DNA of 64,000 bases. Source: Manihot esculenta. Its lineage: Eukaryota > Streptophyta > Magnoliopsida > Malpighiales > Euphorbiaceae. The translations under genes and the position numbers were made by a program. This document shows positions 12,601-24,386 of this stretch, one piece after another. How positions within the stretch are numbered: the stretch's first letter is position 1; each line of letters opens with the position of its first letter. The notes under the pieces were generated by a model. It worked only from the letters and a program-made list of their open reading frames with translations. It was not told where the DNA came from and did not search any database. The stretch covers positions 31,450,136 to 31,514,135 of the forward strand of contig NC_035177.2 in the NCBI RefSeq assembly GCF_001659605.2, read 5' to 3'.

Positions 12601-14541
12601 GGTTGAAAGCTCCATTTATTTTAATTATTTCTGGGCAATTTTTTTTTCTTGGGGGTTAAAAATGAGTACCACCCATCTATATATTTCTGAGAGTACGATA
12701 CACTGGGTACAAGTTCCCTGTCTGTTCCTCTCCTTCCAAATTCTAGTATGAGTTCTTTTTGTCTTCTGTCTACATTATTGCCATTTAATAAAGCTATTAT
12801 AGATTTTAATTGAGTATGAGAATTGTGATCTTTTAGACAATGGTCATGTCTATTACATGAATGTAGCAGTTGATGTACAAAATAAAATAGCAACAACTCA
12901 GATGAAAACCTAGTGTGTCTTGTCCAAATTGGGTGCATTCTTGAAATCAATGCATTGTTGAGTGTGATTAGGCAACTTCCTGACTAAATTGACATTTTGG
13001 TTAGAAAGCTTATTAGTTACTTCCAGAGGGGAATGGAAAGAATATTTCAAAATCTTAGACAATGTTATTCATGAAATCAATGCCTCATTGTATATGATTA
13101 GGCAACTTTCCTGACTAATTTTGAGATTTTGATCAGAAAGCTTATTAGTTACCTCCGAAGGGGAAGCACTATATTTCAAAATCTTATATGATCTTAACAT
13201 GAAGACCCTGATCCTTTTTTTTTTTTTTAACTTTATTAAACGGATTTTTTAATTAGACCTTCAGTGGATTAAAGTTTAGTTTTTTTTTTTGTTGTAGACT
13301 TCCCATGGATTCTTCAAGCTGGAATAACTTGATGATGATTATATCCAAGATTGAATAAAGGAAGAAGTAGTTGAAACTACTTATCTTGAAATGGCTAAAG
13401 TGGTTTCTGTCATCCTTTTTTCTTATCTGTTCTAATGGATGTAAAAGAAATAATTTTGCTGCTGAGCTCCTTTGCTTTTTCTCCCCCGACTTGTCAACTG
13501 CGTATTCATTTTTGTAGTCCCCTTACCTTTATCTGGGCATTACTAATGGAAGAAAAATTTTTTATTAGAATTTCAGTGGAGTCTGAAAATTGCAATAACT
13601 TGGGAGATACTATAATCTCTAAAGTTGATTAAAGAAATGATATCTGGTAAATAGGATCTAGTTATTAATTCTAATTATATAACAATAATAGGACGTAGGA
13701 ATTAGGATATATTTTCTCAATGAGCAGCATGTTGAATTTGCAAGTCTTGCACCTCATTGAAGCAGGCTAAATCTCACTGCACAAAACTTATTTATTGCCA
13801 AATACATGCATTGAGTGAAGATGATTTATTCTGTATTTGAAGTTTATGATTTCCTTGTTTCTTTTGTCCCATTGAATAATATGTGCATATATTTTTACAA
13901 ATATTCTTTTCATTTATATGTAGCATTATCTTCTGGGCAAAGTGACCTTAACAATGAATCATATTTGCTGTTTCGAAATTTCTAACTTCTATTGCTCAAA
14001 CAGATGTATTCTACTTGGAGTAAGTTGTGGTGCAAATATTGCAGACTATGTAGCGCGAAAAGCTGTGGAGGCTGGGAAGCTATTGGACCCTGTTAAGGTT
14101 GTAGCACAGGTGTTGATGTATCCATTCTTCATTGGGAGCGTCCCCACGCATTCTGAGATAAAGTTGGCCAATTCCTACTTCTATGATAAGCAGATGTGCA
14201 TGCTTGCATGGAAACTCTTCCTCCCAGAGGAAGAGTTCAGCCTTGACCACCCAGCTGCCAACCCTCTTGTCCCAGGCAGGGGACCTCCTTTAAAGCTCAT
14301 GCCTCCCACGTTGACAATCGTGGCTGAACATGACTGGATGAGAGACCGAGCCATTGCTTACTCTGAGGAGCTGAGGAAGGTGAATGTTGATGCACCAGTT
14401 CTGGAGTACAAGGATGCCGTTCATGAATTTGCAACTCTTGACATGCTTCTGAAGACCCCCCAGGCTCAGGCCTGTGCGGAGGACATTGCCATCTGGGTCA
14501 AGAAGTATATTTCATTTCGAGGACACGAGTTTTCTTATTGA
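9650..14541 (+). CDS. Plant carboxylesterase (CXE11/CXE16-like, HSL-type alpha/beta hydrolase)
   Basis: Probable carboxylesterase of the hormone-sensitive-lipase-like plant CXE family, hydrolysing carboxylic esters; substrate unknown. Exon 1 is 9650-10539 and exon 2 is 14004-14541, joined through a split Arg codon (AG/A) across a 3.46 kb intron (GTCAGT...CAG). The joined protein is about 475 residues, close to the longer CXE11/CXE16 class and longer than the roughly 320-residue gibberellin-receptor-like members. The oxyanion motif HGGGW is at about 189-193. The nucleophile motif GVSCG has Ser near 304 and is created right after the splice. Catalytic Asp is probably residue 407 (EHDWMRD) and His residue 437 (DAVHEF). 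A Ser/Arg/Asn-rich insert at roughly 85-170 before the oxyanion motif is typical of this subclass. The start is the first ATG after the purine-rich leader. The gene appears intact. Confidence 0.93.
11663..12600 (+). repeat. Tandem duplication of about 500 bp inside the carboxylesterase intron
   Basis: Two diverged direct copies lie at about 11663-12110 and 12167-12600, offset by about 504 bases. Both begin near GGCCTAGGTGCAAGTGCA and share AAGATGAAAGATAATAAGAG, GCTAGTGATGCTAATTCTGG, TAGATTGGCAAATTTCAAGT and GATACTAACTTTGTAC. Small indels and substitutions separate them, so the duplication is not recent. They contain no open frame of note. The CCTAGG and GCCTGAGGCATGCC phrases recall a dispersed plant repeat, which is inference. 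Confidence 0.85.
12943..13192 (+). repeat. Second, shorter tandem duplication in the same intron (about 130 bp unit)
   Basis: Copy 1 (about 12943-13060) and copy 2 (about 13073-13192) share GAAATCAATGC, GTGATTAGGCAACTT-type sequence, AGAAAGCTTATTAGTTAC and ATATTTCAAAATCTTA, offset by 130 bases. They are diverged but clearly direct repeats. The unit differs from the larger 504-base duplication just upstream. Confidence 0.8.
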
Positions 14542-17500
14542 GGGGATATCATGTCAAGGAAAAGATTGACATCTGCGACTATTGCAGCGGGAGAGTCATT
14601 TGCCCATGTCATTTTACACGTGAGAGGACACTGGGCTGCACAGTTGGTCGGGGTTGTAGAATAAGGGGTTCTATAATTATTTCATTTTTTTTCTCCTTCT
14701 GGGTTCTCACTTTTTTTGGTTTATAACTTGTCCAGTTGAGTTCCTTTTTTGTAAGATATAGAACTTCTTTCTGAGATTAGGGTTTAGGACCTCATGACAT
14801 GAAATTACATGTTCGAGCTTGTGCCCTTTGAGACATTCTTGTTGGAATTTTCTCCCCTTGTATTAAAATGTACAATTGCCCATGAACGGAGATTTATCAA
14901 TGAATGGCTCTCTTTTCCAGTTTGAAATATAAATCTTTAATTTAGGAATGCCTTTATTGCGTAGTGTTTAGACCAGGGGCAAATAGAAGCTAGGCGGAGA
15001 TGTGCAAATGCTTATGGAATCTTTTATCGACTATGGGATTTGGATTGGGAACATCACCAAACTTAATCCAATGCATATAGCGTTTAATATTATACAGTTA
15101 TATAAGGAACAGTTGTCGGACCTCGTTTAATCCATAATAATCAGACAAATTGAGCCAGCATATAATGCCTGATCTAGGTTGGAAGAGCTTAGTAGGCAGA
15201 CAATCAATGAAACTCCAAAAGTGGATAACAAAGCAACTTGTGGTAATCTTTATATTTAAAGTTGCTGCAGCTAATGGAATTCATAGTGCATTTTGTTTTC
15301 TTCTGTGTTAACAGCCACTAATTTGTTCTTTTCTCCTTGTAGGCTTTCTGTTACCAGGTTGTTGATAGTCCCATTCAGGTGTATAAATATGTCCAATTGC
15401 ATTGCACAAGAAAATCGTGGGGCTTCAGTGCATGTGATCAGCCAAGCCTCACCACGGTTCTTGCCATTCTCTTATCAGGAGTATGCAACTGAGAACCACC
15501 AATAAGCCCAAGAGGAGGTTTGAGCTGATACAGTGAATGATGATGCAAATTAATCTGGCTGTTATAAGAGATGGGAGAGGCTCTGTTTCTTTGTTCCTTG
15601 CATATGCAGACGAGCGCAGCCGTGGCATCATTTTAGCAGCGCCCTCTTGGCTGCTACAAGCCTCAATATTGGAAGCACTTTGAGGGGGTTTGAGTTCATT
15701 GTTGAAGACGTAGTATGCCATGGCCTTTGCTCAGCTAATTTGGTGCCTCGTTGTTGAACGAGGGGCAGTGGTGAATTAGCAATCTATTAGCAGTCTTCTC
15801 AATTGTGGAATAAAAGATTTAAGGTGTTGCGCCTGAGGTAGCACTTGGGGCCAGGGGAAAAGTTACTGCTGAATTCTGCTACTCATGTACTTCATCTATG
15901 TTACAAATAGCAGAAGCAGTCTGTGAAAACCATTAGGTTGTGCTCATTACTGTAGATTATTGTGGTGGTGGTTGTCTTTTGGGGCAACTGAAAAGAAATA
16001 AATGTCTCTTCTACTTTTTAATATTCCTTACTAATCATTTCTCTGTTGATTTCTCATAGTTGAATGCCATTACTTGCTAGTTAGTAGACTTGACTTGTAG
16101 AGAAAGATAGGAGGATAATGATTCTATTGAAAAAAATAATAATTCCAAATTGAATAACCAAACCCCAATTATTGGTTTTTTGAACTAAATTCATTCATAA
16201 GTTCTTATAAACTTGTCATTTAATATTTCAAATCCTATTCTATTAATTAGATAAATGACAATATCATAGTGATGAAAATGTGCAAGTCTACATACTGTAT
16301 GATTGATAATATTATCGAACTTGCTTTTAGTGAATGTATCAAATCAGGCTAGACAGAAAATTACTTTACATAGCAATGCATTTATATTTTCAGGTAAAAA
16401 TGTGAGAAGTTGATCACTTGATTTGCAACTGGAATGACAAAGAAGGGGCTGATAATTTTACCTTGCTCCCAATTTTATCAATCCAGAGTATAAACTTTTG
16501 GTTTTTTGGGTCATAAATGAGTGTTATTAATCTTCCATATTAGAGTGTACCAGATCACAGCTACTAATGTCACGGCCGTGTCACAAAGTTCCAGTGCTGC
16601 TATTAGTTGCCGGTGAAAGAGATGATTAAGACTGAATATTGGAAAGAACAAAAGAAGATTTCTAGATTTTCAAGACAAACCAATTGAAGGAATATATGAT
16701 GTTGCAACCTTTAGCTGGAGAGAAAATTTTGCCACTTTGTGGTTAGGTAAAGCTGAGATAAGATTGGAAATTACATGGTAATGAAGTTCCTTGTTGTGTA
16801 CAAAAAGCACTGCTGATGTAGAAGGCCGTGCCTGTGAAGTTCATCTGTCACCATCTTGTGCAGTTGGTACAATGACTGGCAAAACTTTTGCAGCAATTGA
16901 TGGGATCAAAACAATACAATACCTTCAAAGAAGATTTGATTGTTTTGGCTTGCCGTTTGAATCAAATGGGAATGTAATTAGAATTTCTTCCTTTTGCATA
17001 TTGTGCACCCAAATCGCTGGAGCCCCTCGTATCAAGTTTCTAATTTTTCATACCCAAATACGATAAATTTCTAATAATAAATATGTATATATTTAATAAA
17101 TTTATTAGTATTACTATATTCTTAATTAATATATGATGTTTTAGTTTCTTAATATGTAAGATACAAATTTTAATACAATTAAAGTGTGTGTGAGAGAAAA
17201 TTTGCAAAAAAAAAATTCTTAAATTTGAAATAAATAAGTAAAAATAATTTAAAAAATATAATAATTAATTGATTAATCATAATTAAAATATCTATCCAAT
17301 TCCAAACTTAAATGATAATATTGGATTAATAAATAGAGCCGCAACATAAAACTGTAAATTTAATTTTTTTTATATATTTTTTATATTTTATTTAAATTTA
17401 TATATTATATTCCTTTTTATTAATATTTTTAAAAATAAAAATATACGACGTAACACCCGCGTAAGCATATCGTTTATATTAATGGCTAAACGGTATATTA

Positions 17501-18751
17501 AAAAAACTGTACATGAAAATTTAGTTGCTTTACTTTTAAAAATATAAAATATTGGATTTTAAATGAAAATTGTCAAAAAAAAAAAAAAAAACATAAACAA
17601 CCTTCCTTTGAGAGTATAAAATAAAAAATTAAATTTATTTTTATATATATATACAAAAAATTATTACTATATGATACAAAAAATAATAATAAAATTCTAT
17701 CCACAACAAAAAATTAAAAATAGTAATTCTTACATGCAACCGAAGTTATTCACTGCGAATGAAAAAATGATATATTAATTAAAATTATAATAAATATCAT
17801 AATTAAATTTAAAATAATAAAAATGTAGGTTAAAATTTTTTTAAAAAATAAATATATATTTTTTCCCAATCAATTCTCACTTAAACTATATTTGAGATAT
17901 TAATAATTGTTAACTATTTTAATAATTGTTAAGAATCACCGTTAATTGTTAAAAATAACGGTTAGTTATTTATATAGTCTTTAAAATAAGATTGTTTATA
18001 AAATTAAATATTAAATTAGTTGTTAAATATGAAATAACAATATTGTATATAAATGAATATAAAATTTATAAAAAAAATAAAAAAATATAAATAGTGATTA
18101 TCAAGTAAATGTTAAAAAGAATAGCTTTTTGATAATCACTTATTCAACCATTAAACATATTAAATAATAAATAATAAAAAAAACAGTATTTTAATTCAAA
18201 CTAAATATCAAATACTATCATTAAACACTTATTCTTAAATTCTAAATAATAAGTAGGATGATTGTAGATGGTATTGGTAAAAACATTTTATTTAATTAAA
18301 ATTAATAAAATATTAAATTAGGTTTTCTAATTGATGTTTGCAAATATTAACTTCTAGAGTTTAAATATGTTAATGATAATTTATTCAAAAAATACAGGAT
18401 AAATATTAATACGCAAAAAATTAATTTGTTAATTTTTTTTTTAAAATAAGAATTGAATTTGAGTTTATTATTGATAATTTGCAAATAGAGTTTTCTATTT
18501 TTCCAAATTTCTTATTCTCCTTCTTTCTGTTTTTAGATAGAATGCACATAGTTTAATATTAAGGCAGCACTATACTTAAAATCATAACAATTTTAATAAA
18601 GTTTTTTAGTTTTATAATGTCTATTCACGCACACTCCACTCCATAAATATATACAAAATTTATTCAATATCTATTTTACCTTATGCAATTTTAAAAATTA
18701 ATTTCTAACCTAAAAAAGACTAATTAAGATAAAAACAATCATCACAACCCT
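14542..18751. other. Intergenic region without a recognised gene
   Basis: About 14542-14930 is the probable 3' UTR of the carboxylesterase. From 14930 to 17060 the base composition is moderately balanced but no frame could be matched to a known protein; possible non-coding transcript or old transposon DNA. A 90-codon frame at 16791-17066 has no recognisable domain. From 17070 to 18750 the DNA is strongly AT-rich, with a short perfect inverted repeat at 18092-18140. No tRNA or miRNA precursor was recognised with confidence. Confidence 0.5.
18092..18140. repeat. Short perfect inverted repeat in AT-rich DNA
   Basis: The 12-base arm AGTGATTATCAA at 18092-18103 is matched by its exact reverse complement at 18129-18140, leaving a loop of 25 bases. 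It could form a hairpin or be the remnant of a small transposon. It lies about 600 bases past the stop of the GT92 gene and is too far from the stop to be assigned as its terminator. Confidence 0.5.
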
Positions 18752-20643
18752 TTACAATCTCCTGCTGGAGAAATCACTATTTTGCATATCCAAATTTCCC
18801 CTATCTTCCTGCCACGGCAAGAGTTTAGTTACTGGGTTCCTGAAATTTTCTAACACCCTATCCCTAAGTCCAGTGTCATTCACCTCGCAAAACCTACTTG
18901 ACCAATCCGGTGGCTCGACGGCTCTAGTCCCCAATCCTGGGACACGATCCTTGGACCCAACATTCTTATCATTTTGCCAATCCACTACATATGTAGCCAC
19001 CCTCATATGAAATTTCTCCTTAAACACCTCCCAAACTTGATACTTGTAGTGGTTAATCACCAAAATTGCCCTGTCCGTATTCACATACCCAAACTCATCT
19101 CTCAAATGAAAATGGTGCACTACATTGATCAGTGTGGAATTCAATGCGTCAGGTTTTACTATACTCTTGTGTCTTTCCGGTGCCATTATTCGACATGTGT
19201 ACCCTACAATGACTCCTTCCACAGGCATATGCTCTAATCCTGATGGTCCAAAACAATGGCACGATATACGTAGTTCTGCAATGTTACTATCATTAGACTC
19301 CGATTGATTTCTAAGTACATCAAGCAAATTCAACCCAGTTGGCAAGTGAAAAAATTCGTCTACGTCTATGAACCCAACCCATTTACATGACGTCCGAGCT
19401 CGTAGTGCACAGTGAGCAAACCCTGCCTCTTGGGTCTTAATCCAAGGCCACACATGCTTTGAAATGTTGAAATTGCTATCTACTAACGATTCTATTACAC
19501 TATCAATATTATCCTCGCTATTGTTATCGTAAATGAACCAACGTTGGACTCCAATTTGAGCATGGTACATGACCCATTCCTTAAGGAACTTCACTTGGTT
19601 GCGCAACATTGTACATATGCACATTTCATATGGCTTATTGGCCCTCGGGTCCGGGACTTGGTTTGGTTGGAGCCCCAGTCGGGCAATAGACTGTAATGTC
19701 TCTTTGCCTTTTACTCTAATTGAGACCTTGATGGAATTGTTTACCTTCCAGGGGTTGCTCAATATGCTAATAGGCGTTTGGCACCGTACGATCTCTTGGG
19801 CTATCGATATAACCTTGGATCTTAAGAAGAACTTCGGCCACCTGAAATCCCAGCCGTACAAGCAATCGAACTTTGATGTGTTGTACAGCCTATCTGACCG
19901 TAGATTGAGCCCCTTCACAAAAACAATTGTGGTGTTATCGCGGTCGATCATTGCTTCATACACTAGTGAGTCCCATCTTTTGGTGGGCTCAGGCTTGATG
20001 TAACCACCAGATTTCAAAGCAAGCGCAACCGTGAAGCCACGTGGATTGAGGGGACACCGTATCATCTGGTCATCCACATCATAACCGTCAATTTGATTAG
20101 GAGGCAGCTTGAACTGCCGCTGGGATAACGATGATGATGATCCGGCCGAGAAATAAACGCAAACGAATTCCTCTTTGGTAAATAAGCGAGCTGATTTAGG
20201 GTATTTTAGGAAAATAAGCACCTGGTCTGGTAGCATAACGGCTTCTCTAATTGAAACAGTGGCCGAATTCATCGGGTAATCGCCGGAGATAGCTCGCAAC
20301 GCCGGCCGTCCCCATGCAGTAACAATTTCTGGATGAAATTGATCTGTTGGAAAACAATGTAGAAATAAATTTAACAAACAGTGAATAATCGCTTACTAAT
20401 AAAATTCAGTTTCCTCCCACTTTTTGGAAAGATTAAAATCATTAACAGAATTTCCTGAATTAAACAGAACAACAAATATTGATAAGAAAACAGTAAAAAG
20501 AAGAACAAATTACCTCCAAACAAGCGGAGGCGAAAAGTGGAGAAACTAAAGCCAGTGAAGAGAACGAAAGAGAAAACAACGAAGATAGTACACCAAAAGA
20601 AGCGGCTCCACGAAACGACGTCGCGTTTCCTACGATCCTTCAT
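18752..20643 (-). CDS. Glycosyltransferase family 92 protein (DUF23)
   Basis: Type II membrane protein of the GT92 (DUF23) family, which includes plant and animal beta-galactosyltransferases such as the GALS pectin enzymes; the exact sugar acceptor of this subgroup is not known. Two exons on the minus strand: 20643-20514 and 20343-18752. They join in phase 1 to make an Asp codon, across a 170-base GT-AG intron. The protein is about 573 residues. A cytosolic basic N-terminus is followed by one membrane anchor at residues 14-34 (FFWCTIFVVFSFVLFTGFSF), as expected for a Golgi enzyme. The catalytic domain starts near residue 283 (YEMCICTMLRN), with QRWFIYDNNSEDN and the metal-binding DVD motif in GFIDVDEFFHLP at about 370-372. 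The closest family resemblance is to the group with Arabidopsis At1g27200 and its Ricinus counterpart, from memory. No disabling change is seen. Confidence 0.92.
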
Positions 20644-20785
20644 CGCTGCAAGAAGTAGGAGAAGCGGCTGCTGCTGTTAAGAGCAACAACAACAACCACC
20701 AAGAACACACACAAGAACCCAAAAGGAAACCCACTCGTTTCTCCTTACACATGAAAGCATAGTAAAAGAGAGATGATGGGTGCGG

Positions 20786-20793
20786 TTTTATAA
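20786..20793 (-). promoter_or_regulatory. Candidate TATA box of the GT92 gene
   Basis: On the minus strand TTATAAAA occurs about 145 bases upstream of the GT92 ATG at 20643, followed by CCGCACCC and a pyrimidine-rich leader. Spacing suits a leader of roughly 110 bases. Confidence 0.4.
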
Positions 20794-23418
20794 CTTGGTG
20801 AGTAAAAAAATGTTGGAATTTTGAATTTGTGAGTGTGTTTATTCAACTCAGCACTTGAACCGTCTGAAGAAAGTTTGATCTGAGATAGAAAGCGAGGGAG
20901 ACGGCTAACAGCTCTCGTCGTCTGATCTTTTGATGTTTCGGGCGTTGATTTCGGTTTTTATGCGGTCGTTGCACTGTCGATGTGGTTGGAATAAGTGTCT
21001 CTTACATTTTAAGCAGAAATATCATGCACCGGTAGTTTCTCGACACTTCATGTTAAAAAATAAAATAAAATAATATACAATGAAATGTAAACTGTATTGA
21101 AGAACCCGCAGAAAAATAACTAAACAAGGATTGATTTAATATTATTGTTGAGATTTTTAATTATGATTTTAAAATGAAAAATCAACTATATATATTTTTT
21201 TACTATAGTGGTTTTGTACTATTAAAAATCTATAAACTCTAAAGATATAATTTAATTTGTCAAAATACTATATTAAACAAACCACATTGAAAGCATTACG
21301 CTAAAAGATAATCTGATGGAATAATTATTTATAATAATTTTAACCAATGTTTAAAATAATTTAATAATAATAATAATAATTTATAATTTGGTTGGTTGGC
21401 CAATGGGGATTAGTTAAGTGTATGATTTACAACAACATTAGCTACTGTAAATTCAAAATCTTAAATTTTTTTTTTTCACGGGAATTTCCAACAACTCTTT
21501 CAAATTTTGAGGAATTAGTCCGGTCTTAATGTGGAAAATAACTTATTTTAAGAAAATATTTTCTATAAATTTTTTTAATATTTTTTAATAAAATAATTTA
21601 TTTTTTATTATTTAATTTTAATTTAAAAAATAAGAGATATTAACAAATTGTATTAATTTATTATTTTAATTTTAATTAATCATTTATATGAAATCTATAT
21701 ATTGCAAAAATAAATATTAAAGGGGAAATAAAATTATTATTCTATATTCTTTTAGGTTTTTTTTTCATAGATATAAATTTTTATTTAAATCAAAATAACA
21801 CTTCCAAACCATCAGCATACAGTTTGAAAAACATGAACCTTAATCAAACTATAAAATCCAAATGCGGTTTCATTCTTGCAAAAGATCAAATTACTAAAAA
21901 ATTAACAAAATTTCTGCAATTAGGTTATATAATTTTGAAATATAAATTATATTATTTTAAAAGTAAAAAAATAATTAACATAAAATAATTTATTAAATGT
22001 TTGTAATAGATAAATATAAACTTCAAATAACTATATTATACGCATAATTAACAATGAAAAAATAATAAGTAAAAATAAATGGACTTAAAAATTAAAAATT
22101 AAAATAATAAATTAAATATATTATATAAAAAATATATTTTAAATTAAATAATTCAGAATTTGCACCAAGACTTAGTATTACTAGTTTTTATCTATTTGTA
22201 TATATTTGATTAATATCCAAATATTGGATGTACTTTTAAATCTTAATTTTCATTTAATTTTATGAAAAAAAATTACATCAAAAGTTTACATTTAATGTTT
22301 TTAACACTCAAAAAAAGTAAATAAAAATATTTCATTGGTAAAAATAAAATAAAATAAAATAATTATTTTCATTTTTTAATGAAAAAAATTTATAATTCAA
22401 GAATGATATGAACACTATTACATATAAATTTAATTAATACATTTTATTTTTTTAAAATATAACCAAGCAATATAAAATAAAATATTTTTTATTATATATT
22501 ATTTTTTGTAAAAAATATTTTAATAAAAAAATATTTTTCACAAATGAGTGAAGACTTAAATTTGATATGGAGAAATTATTAATAGGGAGCCACCACAATT
22601 TCTAAAGAAATTAATTATGTATAAACTATAAAATTAAATATATATAGGTATTGAGATTTGAGTAATTAGAGAGAGTAACAGTTAATTAATAATTAGCGAT
22701 ATTGAAATTATTTATAGATATTGAGATTGGAGTATATGGTAAAAAACAGTAAACTGCAAATCTAACGGAAGAAACTAATGGCATAATTTTTAAAAATTAT
22801 AGTGATTAAATTGATGATTTTTTAAAATAGAGAGACGAAAAGTTATATTTCACTAAATTAGAGGAAATAAATTACAGTTTATCCTAAATTAAACATGTTC
22901 AATAATGAGAACTGTTTTATAATAAACAGAATAAGGCAGGCATCTTTCTTCTCTCTCCATCTGCTGAACTAAATATGATAAAGAGTTGCCTCCAACAACA
23001 AAACTGGCCTGGCCAGCTCTTAAGGGGTCGAAGAATCCTGCCCTAATATTTTACCATATTTTATATTAATATTTGAAACCCAGCAGGAGAAGACTTTAGC
23101 AACAATTATTATTTTTTGTCAACGAAAACGTACGACCCACGTCTGGTTCTTCTTCCCTGAACAAATTTTCTTGCCTTACAGGACTATTTCCATTGTCTCC
23201 AACAAGACTGCTACTGCTTCCCATTTCATTATTATTATTATTGCATACCCTCTCTCTCTTTAATCATCATCTTCCTCTTTTTTATGCCATCAATGAACTG
23301 GCAGCAGCATCTTTGCTTGGATTATAAGTTCTTATAAAGCACCATCGCCTCTTGCTTATGGCACCCCATTTTCTCAAGAATCATCATTTGTGCTTCATCG
23401 GTCACGAGTCTTGCCAAA
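20794..23418. other. Divergent intergenic region between GT92 and MYB genes
   Basis: The two genes point away from each other, so both promoters lie here. The middle (about 21050-22900) is AT-rich with long A/T runs and no recognisable gene. Near 22930-23330 the sequence becomes more balanced and pyrimidine-rich. A TATA-like TTATAAAG occurs at about 23332, some 85 bases before the MYB ATG. A polypurine/polypyrimidine tract with CTCTCTCTCT is at about 23249-23259. Confidence 0.5.
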
Positions 23419-24386
23419 ATGGGAAGACAACCTTGCTGTGACAAGATTGGACTAAAAAGAGGTCCATGGACTATTGAGGAAGATCATAAGCTCATGAATT
23501 TTATTCTCAATAATGGTATCCATTGCTGGCGAATGGTTCCCAAGCTTGCAGGTTTTACTTCCTCTCTTCACAGGCACACACATGCACAGTCTCCGTATAT
23601 GAGTTAAAAGATTTTGTTAAAAAATTGTGGCATTCGGTTGTCTTTGATAGGGCTACTACGATGTGGAAAGAGCTGTAGACTGCGTTGGATTAATTATCTG
23701 AGGCCTGATCTTAAGAGGGGAGGCTTCACAGAAATGGAAGAGAATCAAATTATTCAGCTTCATTCTCGTCTTGGGAATAGGTAAAAATCTCTATTAAAAT
23801 TAAAACCATTTGGATATAGAAACGAGTTGATAGCTTTGTTTTCTGTAGGTGGGCTAAGATTGCTTCCCATTTTCCTGGACGCACAGACAACGAAATCAAG
23901 AATCATTGGAATACTCGAATCAAGAAGAAGCTAAAGCATATTGAGCAAACACAAATGAGCATTAATGGTGGGAATAATGAGACGATTCCAGAAAGAATAA
24001 AGGAGGAAAACATGGAGATTAAATCACAGGATGATCAAGCCAACTTGATAAGCACAGATGATAAAAGCAAAGGTGGCAAAGATGATGAGTTAGTTTCAAT
24101 GGAAGAAACGTCTGAGCTCTTGAGCAATTATGAAATGTTGAATGGAAGCATGGATATGGGGTCGTGGATTAAGCAGCTAGAAACCAATGATACTACTTCT
24201 TACAGCTCTTCATTGTCTGTGGATGAAAACAAGAATCTTTCCATTGGTGAATCTCTTTCACTTGAAGATATGGATTCTATTCTCTCATGGGATAGCTTCA
24301 ATTATCATCTACTTGATGATATTTTCTTCCTGGAAAATACCCAATACTGTAACATACCTGCAGATTCTGTCCCCAAGTATTGTTGA
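23419..24386 (+). CDS. R2R3-MYB transcription factor, MYB40-like
   Basis: DNA-binding transcription factor of the plant R2R3-MYB class. Three exons: 23419-23551, 23651-23780 and 23849-24386, with phases 1 and 2 and intron positions identical to the common R2R3-MYB pattern (133, 130, remainder). The protein is about 266 residues. R2 spans about 14-61 with Trp in GPWT, CWR and RLRW. R3 spans about 67-112, with Phe replacing the first Trp (GGFTEMEE), then NRWAKIA and [12 protein letters not shown]. The [12 protein letters not shown] recognition helix is intact. Features such as NNGIHCWR and the GGFT start of R3 resemble Arabidopsis MYB40 and relatives more than the lignin MYB20/42/43/85 clade; this is from memory. 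The acidic C-terminal region ends near [14 protein letters not shown], a likely activation segment. Target genes cannot be inferred from this sequence. Confidence 0.9.

Noticed and set aside
15727..15782. Hairpin that could be a small RNA precursor (TTGCT...TGCCTCGTT loop AACGAGGGGCA...AGCAA)
   Set aside because: Arms pair well only near the loop and at the base, with large mismatches between, and no known plant miRNA sequence was recognised.
16791..17066. 91-codon frame in the intergenic region
   Set aside because: No domain, no neighbouring exon, no promoter signal; composition is not clearly coding.
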